A program made the position numbers and the translations under genes. Below the pieces are notes generated by a model. The model was not told where the DNA came from, ran no database searches, and was given only the letters and a program-made list of their open reading frames with translations. A DNA stretch of 64,000 bases from Curtobacterium sp. 9128 (lineage in GTDB: Bacteria > Actinomycetota > Actinomycetes > Actinomycetales > Microbacteriaceae). Of the stretch, positions 41,829 through 50,318 are shown one piece after another. Positions within the stretch are counted from its first letter, which is position 1. Each line of letters starts with the position of its first letter. The stretch spans positions 2,728,001 through 2,792,000 of the forward strand of contig NZ_LT576451.1 of NCBI RefSeq assembly GCF_900086645.1, written 5' to 3'.

Positions 41829-43826
41829 ATGCGAGCGGTCCAGGGCGGATCGAGCAGGATCGGGTCGACCACGGGCAGGGGGACGTCCAGGCGCTGGGCA
41901 GCGCGACTCGCTGCGGCGACGATCACCGCCCTGCTGGTGCTCGCGCCGGCGACCGCGGCTCGGGCGACCGCGCCGGTCGGCCTCGATGGCGCGTACGTCC
42001 TCGACGACGCCGATGCGCTGACGTCGTCGCAGCAGTCCGACGTCGAGCAGGCGGTGCAGGACCTCTACTCGGAGACGAAGACGCAGCTCTACGTCGTGTT
42101 CGTGCCGGAGTTCACGGACCCGACCGACCACGGCGCATGGGGCGACGCGGTGATGAGCAAGAACCAGATCCAGAACGACAGCATCCTGCTCTCGATCGCG
42201 GTGGACGAGCGCAACTACGACGTCCAGCAGACCAACGAGACCTCCATCAGCTCCGGCGACGTCGAGTCAGCCGTCAACGACGACCTGCTCCCCAAGCTCA
42301 AGGCGGACGACTGGGCAGGGGCTGCCACCGCCTTCGCGAACGGACTCGCCCAGACGCAGCAGCCGCCGAACCTCACGTGGCTCTGGATCCTGCTGCTCGT
42401 CGTGGTGGTCGCGATCGTCGTCATCGTGCTCGTGATCCGGACGCGGAACAAGCGGAGGACCGCCGCCGCGACCAAGGCGCAGCAGGCGTCCCTGGCGGAC
42501 CTCGAGCGCACAGCGGGTGCCGCGCTCGTGACCATCGACGACGAGCTCCGGACCGCTGAACAAGAGGTCGGCTTTGCGACGGCCCAGTTCGGCCCCGACG
42601 CCGCGAAGCCCTTCGCCGATGCCGTCGCCACCGCGCAGAAGAACGTCCGCAAGGCGTTCACGTTCCAGCAGCAGCTCGACGACGAGATCCCGGACTCCCC
42701 CCAGCAGCGGGCCGACTGGTCGAACCAGATCATCGCGATCTGCGAGCAGGCCCACGCCGCGATCGAGGAACAGACCGACTCGTTCGACAAGCTCCGATCG
42801 CTGGAAGACGGCGTCGAGGCGGCGGCCGTGTCCCTCGGCGAAGCGGTCCGCGCCGCCCCGGCGACGGTGACCGATGCGGCTGCATCGCTCGAACGGATCA
42901 GGAGCACCTACAGCGGCCGCACGCTCGCGACCGTCGCCGACAGTGTCGACCAGGCGCGCCAGGTCCTCGAGTACGCGACCGAACGATCGCAGGCAGCAGA
43001 CGCCGCCATCTCGAGCGGTGACAAGGGCCAAGCCGTCGTCGCCGTCCGGGACGCCCAGCACGCGCTCGCGCAGGTGCAGCAACTCAGCGCGTCGGCGACC
43101 GGCGCAGAGGCGTCGTTCCGTGAAGCGACCGCTCGGGTGGACGCGATGCGCCTCGACATCGAGGGCGACGTCGCGGCGGCCCGCGCCATGAAGACCGGCG
43201 GACCAGACCTCGCGTCGGCCGTCGTCACGGCGGAGACCGTGCTGCGAGAACGCCTCGACCCGAAGGACCCGATCGCCGCGGTCGACGCACTGACGCAGGC
43301 GAACACCGCCATCGACGCCGCGCTCGCCTCGGCCCGCGGTGCCGAGGAGCAGAACCAACGCGCGATGCAGGCGCTCGACGCGGCGCTCCGCGACGCCCGG
43401 ACCAGGATCAGTCAGGCGCGCGAGTTCATCTCGCTTCGTCGTGGTGGCGTCGGCCCGACGGCACGGACCCGCCTGTCCGAGGCGGAACGGGCACTCGACG
43501 ACGCGGTCCAGCTCGCTACCACCGACCCGCAGCGGGCGCTGCAGGCGGCCCGCGCCGCCGAGCAGTACGCGGCGGCGGCGATGGACGAAGCCGGCAACGA
43601 CATGGGCGGGTGGCCCGGCGCAGGCGGCGGGGGCGGCGGGAACGGCGCCCAGCTCGGCGGCCTCGTCACCGGCATCATCCTCGGCGGGCTCCTCGGCGGC
43701 CGCGGCGGCAGCTACGGCGGCGGGTCGTTCGGCGGGGGCGGTTTCGGCGGCGGAGGCGGAGGCGGGGGCTTCGGCGGCGGAGGCGGAGGAGGCGGCGGCG
43801 GCTTCTCGGGCGGAGGTCGCTTCTGA
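41829..43826 (+). CDS. TPM-domain membrane protein with long coiled coil and Gly-rich tail
   Basis: 665 residues from ATG 41829 with GGAGG upstream. A signal peptide (AAATITALLVLAPATAARA) is followed by a TPM domain outside the membrane (DDADALTSSQQSDVEQAVQD, KTQLYVVFVPEF), one membrane helix (TWLWILLLVVVVAIVVIVLVI, about 190), and a ~400-residue cytosolic coiled-coil rich in Ala, Gln and Arg. The last ~55 residues are almost only Gly with Phe and Ser. TPM proteins act in membrane or photosystem repair; here it stands next to PspA, which suggests membrane stress. Confidence 0.92.
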   Translation: MRAVQGGSSRIGSTTGRGTSRRWAARLAAATITALLVLAPATAARATAPVGLDGAYVLDDADALTSSQQSDVEQAVQDLYSETKTQLYVVFVPEFTDPTDHGAWGDAVMSKNQIQNDSILLSIAVDERNYDVQQTNETSISSGDVESAVNDDLLPKLKADDWAGAATAFANGLAQTQQPPNLTWLWILLLVVVVAIVVIVLVIRTRNKRRTAAATKAQQASLADLERTAGAALVTIDDELRTAEQEVGFATAQFGPDAAKPFADAVATAQKNVRKAFTFQQQLDDEIPDSPQQRADWSNQIIAICEQAHAAIEEQTDSFDKLRSLEDGVEAAAVSLGEAVRAAPATVTDAAASLERIRSTYSGRTLATVADSVDQARQVLEYATERSQAADAAISSGDKGQAVVAVRDAQHALAQVQQLSASATGAEASFREATARVDAMRLDIEGDVAAARAMKTGGPDLASAVVTAETVLRERLDPKDPIAAVDALTQANTAIDAALASARGAEEQNQRAMQALDAALRDARTRISQAREFISLRRGGVGPTARTRLSEAERALDDAVQLATTDPQRALQAARAAEQYAAAAMDEAGNDMGGWPGAGGGGGGNGAQLGGLVTGIILGGLLGGRGGSYGGGSFGGGGFGGGGGGGGFGGGGGGGGGGFSGGGRF

Positions 43827-43890
43827 GCAGATCCGCTGAGTCGCACCACCTCGCACGGCACAACCACCATCCCAAGAAGGGGAAACAGCA

Positions 43891-44616
43891 ATGGCAAAGC
43901 AGTCGATCTTCGGTCGCATCTCAACGCTCGTCCGGGCGAACATCAACCAGCTCATCGACAACGCGGAAGACCCGCAGTTGATGCTCGACCAGCTCGTGCG
44001 CGACTACACGAACAACATCGCGGACGCCAAGAGCGCGGTCGCCCAGACCATCGGCAACCTCCGCCTGCTCGAACAGGACAACGAGGAAGACGTCAAGGCC
44101 GCGCAAGAATGGGGCCAGAAGGCGCTCAACGCGTCGGCAGCGGCGGACAAGTACCGCGCAGCGGGCAAGAGCGAGGACGCCGACAAGTTCGACAACCTCG
44201 CGAAGATCGCGATCGGCAAGCAGATCGCCGCCGAGCAAGAGGTCAAGGACAACGCCTCCCCGTTGGCCACCCAGAACGAGCAGGTCGAGAAGCTCAAGAC
44301 CGGCATCACGAACATGGAGCAGAAGCTCGAGCAGCTGAAGTCCAAGCGCGACAGCCTGGTGGCGCGTTCGAAGACGGCCGAAGCCCAGTCGAAGGTCAAC
44401 GACGCGATCGGCAACATCGACATCACCGACCCGACGAGCGACCTCAACCGCTTCGAGGAGAAGGTCCGCCGCGAAGAGGCGAAGGTCATCGGTCAGCAGG
44501 AACTCCAGTCGTCCAGCCTGGACTCCCAGTTCGAGAGCCTCGAGGACGTCGGCAAGGACGCCGAGGTCGAGGCACGTCTCGCCGCGCTGAAGTCCGGCGG
44601 CTCGTCGACGCTCTGA
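43891..44616 (+). CDS. pspA: PspA/IM30 family phage-shock protein
   Basis: 241 residues. The N-terminal amphipathic helix and start (MAKQSIFGRISTLVRANINQL, DPQLMLDQLVRDYTNNI) identify PspA, which forms helical scaffolds on damaged membrane. The rest is coiled coil (EQVEKLKTGITNMEQKLEQL). AAGGGG precedes the ATG. With the TPM protein 64 bp upstream it likely forms a membrane stress unit. No pspBC genes are nearby. Confidence 0.96.
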   Translation: MAKQSIFGRISTLVRANINQLIDNAEDPQLMLDQLVRDYTNNIADAKSAVAQTIGNLRLLEQDNEEDVKAAQEWGQKALNASAAADKYRAAGKSEDADKFDNLAKIAIGKQIAAEQEVKDNASPLATQNEQVEKLKTGITNMEQKLEQLKSKRDSLVARSKTAEAQSKVNDAIGNIDITDPTSDLNRFEEKVRREEAKVIGQQELQSSSLDSQFESLEDVGKDAEVEARLAALKSGGSSTL

Positions 44617-44671
44617 GCTGAACCGGCCACGCACTGCGGACGACGCCGGACCCGCCTGACAGACTGAGGAG

Positions 44672-45493
44672 ATGCAGTTCCTCGTCGTCGGTCAATGGCA
44701 GGGTTCGGCGTCGTCGCGTGCGATGCGCCTCGGCGACGGTGCCGCAGCCATAGCAGCCGATCTCCCCCGCACCGCGACCACCGTCATCGACGTCCCGACC
44801 GGGGCTGGCGACAGACTCGAGACCGCGCTCGCTCGCTACACCTCTGTGCTCCACGTCGCGGAGCGCGTGGCGGAGGAGACCGCGATCGCATCCGAACCGG
44901 TGCTCGTCATCGGTGGCGACGGGTCGAGCGCACTCGGTGGCAGTGTCGCCCTCGAACCAGGCACCGCATTCGTCCGGATCTCGGGGTCGAGTGGCTACCG
45001 GGCGCTGAACCGTGCCCAGCCGATCGCCGCCGAGACCGCTGCGCTCCGGATCCTGGTCGACCGTCCGACCGAGCTCTTCCCGTCGCTGCCGACCGTCGCT
45101 CCCGCGTCCGTGGTGCTCGCCGGCACGCGGGGCATCGACGAGGCCGAGGCGAACGCCGTCACCAGGGCGGGCATCGCGCACCTCGACGTCGACGCGGCCA
45201 CTCCCGACGCGATCGCCGCCGCGGTCGAGGCGACCGGTGCCGACTCGGTCTACGTGCACGTCGACCTCGACGTCCTCGACCCGTCCGAACTCGACGGGCT
45301 CCTGGAACCCGTTCCGTTCGGCATCGACGATGCGGCGCTCGTCGAGCGGATCCAGGCAGCCACGCGCGGACGCCGGCTGGTCGGTGCGGCGCTCACCGGC
45401 TTCGCGCCGGTCGACCCGGACCGTGCCGTGGACGACATGGGCGTCATCCTGCGGGCCGTCGGGGCTCTGAGCGCGGCCGCCCGGGTGGCGTAG
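44672..45493 (+). CDS. Arginase/agmatinase-fold protein lacking most metal ligands
   Basis: 273 residues. The arginase order is visible but key motifs are degraded: GGDH is GGDG (81-84), the DAHxD strand is replaced by VRISGSSGY (101-109), while HVDLDVLDP (196-204) retains the aspartate pair and the final E of EVNP is lost (FAPVDPD, 244-250). Only about half of the two-manganese site remains, so ureohydrolase activity is unlikely. It may be a binding protein or an enzyme with changed chemistry. Starts 55 bp after pspA. Confidence 0.85.
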   Translation: MQFLVVGQWQGSASSRAMRLGDGAAAIAADLPRTATTVIDVPTGAGDRLETALARYTSVLHVAERVAEETAIASEPVLVIGGDGSSALGGSVALEPGTAFVRISGSSGYRALNRAQPIAAETAALRILVDRPTELFPSLPTVAPASVVLAGTRGIDEAEANAVTRAGIAHLDVDAATPDAIAAAVEATGADSVYVHVDLDVLDPSELDGLLEPVPFGIDDAALVERIQAATRGRRLVGAALTGFAPVDPDRAVDDMGVILRAVGALSAAARVA

Positions 45494-45550
45494 CCCGGGG
45501 GACGACCCGCACTCGGTCCGGTTCATGCCGCTCCGCGTACGCTCGGCCGC

Positions 45551-46954
45551 ATGACGGACTACGACCTCATCGTGATCGGCGCCGGCGCTGTCGGCGAGAA
45601 CGTGGCGGACTACGCCCACAAGCGCGGCCTCTCGGTCGCGATCGTGGAGTCGGAACTCGTGGGCGGTGAGTGTTCGTACTGGGCGTGCATGCCCTCGAAG
45701 GCGCTCCTGCGCAGTGGCCACGCGCTCGCGGCGGCGAAGCGGCTCGCCGGTTCGGCAGAGGCGGTCACGGGCTCGCTCGACGCCGCGGCGGTCCTCGCAC
45801 GACGCACCTCCTTCACGAGCGACTGGAAGGACGACGGGCAGGTCTCCTGGCTGGAGTCCGCCGGCATCGACCTCGTCCGCGGCCACGCCCGCATCACCGG
45901 CCCGAAGACCATCGAGGTCGACGGCACCACCCACACCGCCCGTGCAGCCGTCGCCGTCGTCACCGGCTCGCTGCACGCGCTGCCGGACGTCCCCGGGCTC
46001 GCGGACGCGAAGCCGTGGGGCACCCGTGAGGGCACGAGCGCCCAGTCTGTGCCGGAGAGCCTCCTGGTGATCGGCGGCGGCGTCGCCGGCACCGAGCTCG
46101 CGACCGCGTGGGCGTCCCTCGGCGCGAAGGTCACCCTCGTCGCTCGCCACGGGCTGCTGGGTGGGATGGAGCCCTTCGCCGGGGAACTCGTCGCCGACGC
46201 CATGCGCGAGTCCGGGATCGACGTCCGCACCGGCGTGAACCCGACGCGCGTCGACCGTGACGAGCACGGACTCGTCACCACCACCCTCGACGACGGCACC
46301 ACGGTCATCACCAGCGAGGTCCTCGCGGCCACCGGGCGCACGCCGCACACTGCCGACCTCGGGCTCGAGTCCGTCGGGCTCACCGCGGGTGACTGGCTCG
46401 ACGTCGACGACACGATGCTCGTGACGGGGACGGACTGGTTGTACGCCGTGGGCGACGTCAACCACCGCGTGCTCCTCACCCACCAGGGCAAGTACCAGGC
46501 GCGTGCCGCCGGCGAGGCGATCGCCGCGCGGTACCAGCGCACGCCGCTGCACACCGAGCCGTGGGGCGCGCACGTCGCCACGGCCGACCACGCCGCGGCA
46601 CCGCAGGTGACCTTCACGGACCCGGAGGTCGCGAGCGTCGGCCTGACCGAGGCGAAGGCGAAGCAGCAGGGGCTGAACGTCCGCGCCGTCGAGTACGAGC
46701 TCGGGAACATCGCGGGCGCCGCGCTGCAGGCGGACGGGTACACGGGGCGCGCGAACATGGTCGTCGACGAGGACCGCGGGGTCGTCGTCGGCATGACCTT
46801 CGTCGGCCAGGACGTCGCGGAGATGCTCCAGGCCGCGACGATCGCCGTCGTCGGAGAGGTTCCGCTCGACCGCCTGTGGCACGCCGTCCCCGCGTACCCG
46901 ACGATGAACGAGATCTGGTTGCGCCTCCTCGAGACCTACGGCCGCCCGGAGTAG
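45551..46954 (+). CDS. Pyridine nucleotide-disulfide oxidoreductase (FAD) with Tyr in place of catalytic His
   Basis: 467 residues. FAD site VIGAGAVGENVADYA, active-site disulfide GGECSYWACMPSK (Cys41, Cys46), NAD(P) site VIGGGVAGTELATAWASLG and the C-terminal dimer domain are present. The usual HPTxSE motif reads AYPTMNE (about 448-454), with Tyr where glutathione-reductase-type enzymes have the base His; Glu is kept. So it may transfer electrons to a non-disulfide acceptor or use another base. Candidate roles include mycothione-reductase-like or quinone reduction; substrate unknown. Confidence 0.93.
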   Translation: MTDYDLIVIGAGAVGENVADYAHKRGLSVAIVESELVGGECSYWACMPSKALLRSGHALAAAKRLAGSAEAVTGSLDAAAVLARRTSFTSDWKDDGQVSWLESAGIDLVRGHARITGPKTIEVDGTTHTARAAVAVVTGSLHALPDVPGLADAKPWGTREGTSAQSVPESLLVIGGGVAGTELATAWASLGAKVTLVARHGLLGGMEPFAGELVADAMRESGIDVRTGVNPTRVDRDEHGLVTTTLDDGTTVITSEVLAATGRTPHTADLGLESVGLTAGDWLDVDDTMLVTGTDWLYAVGDVNHRVLLTHQGKYQARAAGEAIAARYQRTPLHTEPWGAHVATADHAAAPQVTFTDPEVASVGLTEAKAKQQGLNVRAVEYELGNIAGAALQADGYTGRANMVVDEDRGVVVGMTFVGQDVAEMLQAATIAVVGEVPLDRLWHAVPAYPTMNEIWLRLLETYGRPE

Positions 46955-46957
46955 CGG

Positions 46958-47314
46958 ATGCGCAACCCGCTGCTCGACTCCCCCGTGTCGTGGGCGGGCT
47001 GGGCGTTCGCGACGCTCGTCGGGTTGTCGATCGGCGTCCCGCTGTCGACCGGCCCGATCCGCCGCGTCGACGGGGTGATCGTGTGCTCGGGACTGCCACG
47101 GTGGGTGTTCCGTCGTGGCGGCACGTGCGTCGGGTCGGTGTACCTCACCAGGGACAACGACGGCGACCGGGTGCTCCGGCACGAACGCGTCCACGTGTCG
47201 CAGTGGCGCCGGTACGGCATGCTCATGCCGTTCCTGTACGCGGTCGCCGGCCGCGATCCTCAGCGCAACCGCTTCGAGATCGAGGCGGGCCTGGAGGACG
47301 GCGGCTACCGCTAG
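46958..47314 (+). CDS. Hypothetical protein with HExxH motif
   Basis: 118 residues, ATG 3 nt after the oxidoreductase stop, so co-transcribed. A hydrophobic N-terminus (WAGWAFATLVGLSIGVPL) could be a membrane anchor. The motif HERVHVSQWRRYG followed by FEIEAGLEDG suggests a small gluzincin-like zinc site with a downstream Glu. I recall close relatives wrongly named Fe-S oxidoreductase; there is no Fe-S motif. Activity unproven. Confidence 0.75.
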   Translation: MRNPLLDSPVSWAGWAFATLVGLSIGVPLSTGPIRRVDGVIVCSGLPRWVFRRGGTCVGSVYLTRDNDGDRVLRHERVHVSQWRRYGMLMPFLYAVAGRDPQRNRFEIEAGLEDGGYR

Positions 47315-47349
47315 TCCCTCCGCGCCCGCGCCGCCCGCGCCCGCCCGCG

Positions 47350-47464
47350 AGTGGTCGTGACTCGCCGCTCGCGTTCGTCGAGTGGCCACGAACTGTCGCC
47401 CGCCCGGCTGTAAGACGACGATCTTCGACCACTCGCCGAAGCTGAGCGGGGTGTTGTGGCCAGT
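47350..47464. repeat. 115-bp palindromic element, copy 1 (reverse orientation)
   Basis: Read on the minus strand it begins ACTGGCCACAACACCCCG, then GCGAGTGGTCG, a central hairpin, CCACTCGACGAACG and GTCACGACCACT. Its layout and length match the element at 55402-55517 (116 bp), of opposite orientation. It lies between the convergent genes at 46958 and 47549. The 234-bp gap holds only this and the following tandem repeats. Confidence 0.7.
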
Positions 47465-47502
47465 CGGGGCACACCAGCCGGGGCACACCAGCCGGGGCAC
47501 AC
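47461..47502. repeat. Three tandem 14-bp repeats
   Basis: CAGTCGGGGCACAC, then two copies of CAGCCGGGGCACAC (47461-47474, 47475-47488, 47489-47502). They directly abut and slightly overlap the end of the palindromic element. Slippage-type array. Confidence 0.85.
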
Positions 47503-47548
47503 ATGGCGAACGGCACGAACGCGGCGGACGGGACCCGCGCAGCGCGCT

Positions 47549-48340
47549 TCAGCGCGGGCGGCGCGGGACCACGAGGGGCGTGCCCGTCTCGGGGTCGGGG
47601 ACGACCACGCACGGCAGCCCGAAGACGTCCTCGACGAGGTCCGCCGTCAGGACCGACGCCGGCGGACCGGACGCGACGATCGACCCCGCCCGCATCGCGA
47701 TCACGTGCGTGGCGTACCGCGCGGCCTGGTTGAGGTCGTGCAGGACCGCGACGACGGTCCGACCGGCCGTGTGCAACGTCGACGCGAGCTCGAGCACGTC
47801 GTACTGGTGCGCGATGTCGAGGAACGTCGTGGGTTCGTCGAGCAGAACGATGTCGGTCTCCTGCGCGAGCACCATGGCGATCCACACCCGCTGCCGCTGC
47901 CCACCGGAGAGCTCTCCGACCGCCCGGTCGGCGAGCGACACCGTGTCCGTCTGTTCGAGGGCCCGCTGCACGGCGATGCGGTCGGAGCCGGACGTCGGGT
48001 GCAACAGGTCCTGGTGTGGGAAGCGTCCGCGGGACACGAGGTCGCGGACGGTGATCCCGTCGGGGGCGATCGGGGTCTGCGGCAGCATCGCCACGCGGCG
48101 CGCGACGGCCTTCGGGCGGAACGACGAGATGGGTGCACCGTCGAGGTAGACCGTGCCGGCGGTCGGCTTGAGCGTCCGCGCGAGCGACTTCAGCAGCGTG
48201 GACTTCCCGCACGCGTTCGGTCCGACGATGACGGTCAGTTCCCCGTCGGGGATGTCGACGTCGAGTCCGTCCACGACGACCCGGTCGTCGTAGGCGAGTG
48301 TCAGGCCCCTGGCGCCCAGCGCCGTGGCCGGAGCAGCCAC
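47549..48340 (-). CDS. Siderophore/iron ABC transporter ATPase (FecE/FepC type)
   Basis: 263 residues from GTG 48340. Walker A GPNACGKSTLLKSL, signature LSGGQRQRVWIAMVLAQ, Walker B IVLLDEPTTFLDIAHQ, D-loop and HDLNQAARYATHVI match iron-siderophore ATPases. It would power ferric siderophore import, but no permease or binding protein is near, so partners must be elsewhere. A longer CTG start at 48364 overlaps the stop of the siderophore-interacting gene as CTGA. It is likely co-transcribed with that gene behind the iron box. Confidence 0.92.
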   Translation of the reverse strand: MAAPATALGARGLTLAYDDRVVVDGLDVDIPDGELTVIVGPNACGKSTLLKSLARTLKPTAGTVYLDGAPISSFRPKAVARRVAMLPQTPIAPDGITVRDLVSRGRFPHQDLLHPTSGSDRIAVQRALEQTDTVSLADRAVGELSGGQRQRVWIAMVLAQETDIVLLDEPTTFLDIAHQYDVLELASTLHTAGRTVVAVLHDLNQAARYATHVIAMRAGSIVASGPPASVLTADLVEDVFGLPCVVVPDPETGTPLVVPRRPR

Positions 48341-48360
48341 CGCCGACGGAGCCGCGGCGC

Positions 48361-49254
48361 TCAGTTCTCGGCCTTGCCGTGCCGCCAGTACCCCATGAAC
48401 GCGACCTGCTTGCGGTCGAGCCCGACGCCACGCACGAGGTGCCGCCGGAGCTCCTTGATGCAGCCGGCTTCCCCGGCGATCCAGGCGTAGAGCTGCGAGT
48501 CGGTCACCGGCGGGATGTCCCAGAGGACCTGCTGGTCGACGTCCACGTCCACCAGCTCGTCCGAGGAGGAACAGGCACCACCGGCCACCGCCGTCGATGC
48601 CCACGCGTGCACCTGGTCCGTCATCCGCACGCCGTGGGATGCGCCGTTCCGGGCGATCCAGCGGACCTCGACCCCGGCGGGCGCGGTGACCGGCAGCCGG
48701 TCCGCGTCGGTCGGCACCTCGATGAAGACGTGTCCGACGGTGCTGACGTCGAGGGCTTCGAGGATCGCGCAGATGGCCGGAGCGGCGGTCTCGTCGCCAG
48801 CGAGCAGGATCCGGTTCGCGGAACCGGGCGCGAACTCGGCGGCACCCGTCGGCAGCTCCGCCGGTGACGACGGCACCGCGGGCCCGACGATCCGGAGCTC
48901 GTCGCCGACCCGGCACGACGACACCCAGCGCGACGCGGGACCGGCGTCACCGTGGGCGACGAAGTCGATGTCGAGCTCGTGGGCGTCCGGGCGGAACGAG
49001 CGCACCGTGTAGGTGCGGAGCGGGTTCCGCGCCTCGTCGGGCAGCGCACGCCAGGCCGCGTACCAGTCCTCGCCGTCCGGCAGGTCCGTGAACCCGAGCC
49101 CCGGGATCGGCAGGACGACCTTGATCCGCTGGTCGAGCCCGACCGAGGAGAACGCGCCGAGCTCGTCACCGGTCAGCGTCACCCGGACGAAGTGCGGGGT
49201 GAGCGAGGTGACGGCTGCCACGCGGACGGAGAAGACACGGTACCGGGCTGCCAC
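48361..49254 (-). CDS. Siderophore-interacting protein (ferric-siderophore reductase, ViuB/SIP family)
   Basis: 297 residues from GTG 49254. Flavin-binding motif RTYTVRSFRPDAHELDIDFV, NAD-region LLAGDETAAPAICAIL and C-terminal AWIAGEAGCIKELRRHLV with GYWRHG are typical of SIP. It should reduce ferric siderophore with a flavin and release iron in the cytosol. A DtxR-type box lies just upstream of the start, so iron repression is expected. The ATPase follows in the same direction. Confidence 0.94.
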   Translation of the reverse strand: MAARYRVFSVRVAAVTSLTPHFVRVTLTGDELGAFSSVGLDQRIKVVLPIPGLGFTDLPDGEDWYAAWRALPDEARNPLRTYTVRSFRPDAHELDIDFVAHGDAGPASRWVSSCRVGDELRIVGPAVPSSPAELPTGAAEFAPGSANRILLAGDETAAPAICAILEALDVSTVGHVFIEVPTDADRLPVTAPAGVEVRWIARNGASHGVRMTDQVHAWASTAVAGGACSSSDELVDVDVDQQVLWDIPPVTDSQLYAWIAGEAGCIKELRRHLVRGVGLDRKQVAFMGYWRHGKAEN

Positions 49255-49262
49255 GATTCGAG

Positions 49263-49281
49263 TATGGCATGCCTTACCTAA
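49263..49281. promoter_or_regulatory. DtxR/IdeR-type iron box between sip and the hydrolase gene
   Basis: On the minus strand the 19-mer reads TTAGGTAAGGCATGCCATA, close to the consensus TTAGGTTAGSCTAACCTAA, with a perfect first half. It lies 9 bp upstream of the sip GTG and 39 bp before the divergent hydrolase GTG. It probably represses sip and the ATPase in iron-rich cells and could also affect the hydrolase. Confidence 0.65.
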
Positions 49282-49319
49282 CGACTCCAGGGCGGCGGCC
49301 ACCTGCGAGACTGACGCCC

Positions 49320-50261
49320 GTGCCCGATTCCGACGACGAATTCCGCGACCTGGCCGACCTCGCCCGCGCGAGCGGCGTGGCGGAGCCGCTCCGCGCCTCC
49401 CGGCAGGAGATCCGGACCGCGACGGGAGGCGCGGTCTCCGCGATCCGGTGGCAGGATCCGGCAGTGCCGGGCCGGGAGGCTCGGCTCACCTACCTGCACG
49501 GGCTCGGGATCGACGCCCACAGTTTCGACCAGACGGCGATCGCCGTCGGCCAGCCGGCCGTCGCCCTGGACCTACCAGGCCACGGACGGTCGGCCTGGCG
49601 GGACGACGCCGACTACGCGGCGTCCGCGACCGCACCCACCGTCCTCGCCGCGATGGACGCGCTCGACGTGCCGCCGGGGGTCCTCGTCGGCCACTCCCTC
49701 GGTGCGATCCTCGCGGCGCGCATCGCCGCCACCGCTCCGGAACGTGTCACCGGACTCGTGCTCGTCGACATGTCCCCGGACTTCGCCCAGCGTGCCGTGG
49801 ACCGGATCGCGCGGGCGCTGGAGTCGGAGCCGCCGTTCACGTCCCTCGACGAGGTCGTCGACCGGGCGATCGAGGCCCGTGTCGGTGACGACCGTCAGGT
49901 GCTCCTCCGCGAGGCCAGGCACACCACCCGGCTCGGTCAGGACGGCACGCTCGTCCGACGGCACCACTTCCCGCACCTGCCGGAGGGACGGACCTCCTCG
50001 GTGGGTCGGTTCGCGGACGCCTGGCCCGACCTGGAGGCGCTCGACGTGCCGATCCTGCTCGTCCGCGGCGACCGGGGCTACGTGTCCCCGAAGCTGGTGA
50101 CCACGTTCGCGGAACGACTCCCCGACGCGACGATCGTCACGGTCGAGGCACGGCACGCGGTGCAGACGCAGGCACCGCTCGAGCTCGCGACGGCGATCCG
50201 GGAATGGGCGGCTCGTAACGGTTTGTTGCACGGGATCGAAGAAACCCCCGCGCGCCGGTAG
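49320..50261 (+). CDS. Alpha/beta hydrolase
   Basis: 313 residues from GTG 49320 (MPDSDDEFRDL); the frame is open to 49269, which would run over the iron box. Core motifs: LTYLHGLGIDAHSFDQ (oxyanion HG), LDLPGHGRSAW, nucleophile GHSLGAILAA, acid LLVRGDRGY and His in ARHAVQTQ. Substrate unknown. It shares a promoter region with sip but its own function need not be linked to iron. Confidence 0.88.
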   Translation: MPDSDDEFRDLADLARASGVAEPLRASRQEIRTATGGAVSAIRWQDPAVPGREARLTYLHGLGIDAHSFDQTAIAVGQPAVALDLPGHGRSAWRDDADYAASATAPTVLAAMDALDVPPGVLVGHSLGAILAARIAATAPERVTGLVLVDMSPDFAQRAVDRIARALESEPPFTSLDEVVDRAIEARVGDDRQVLLREARHTTRLGQDGTLVRRHHFPHLPEGRTSSVGRFADAWPDLEALDVPILLVRGDRGYVSPKLVTTFAERLPDATIVTVEARHAVQTQAPLELATAIREWAARNGLLHGIEETPARR

Positions 50262-50318
50262 CCTCTTCCGAGCGCGCGCGACGACCGTCGCTCCAGCGCC
50301 GGAAGGAACCCACAACCC

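Noticed and set aside
47350..47502. CRISPR array
   Set aside because: The repeats are adjacent without spacers and there are no cas genes; they are short tandem repeats and a palindrome.
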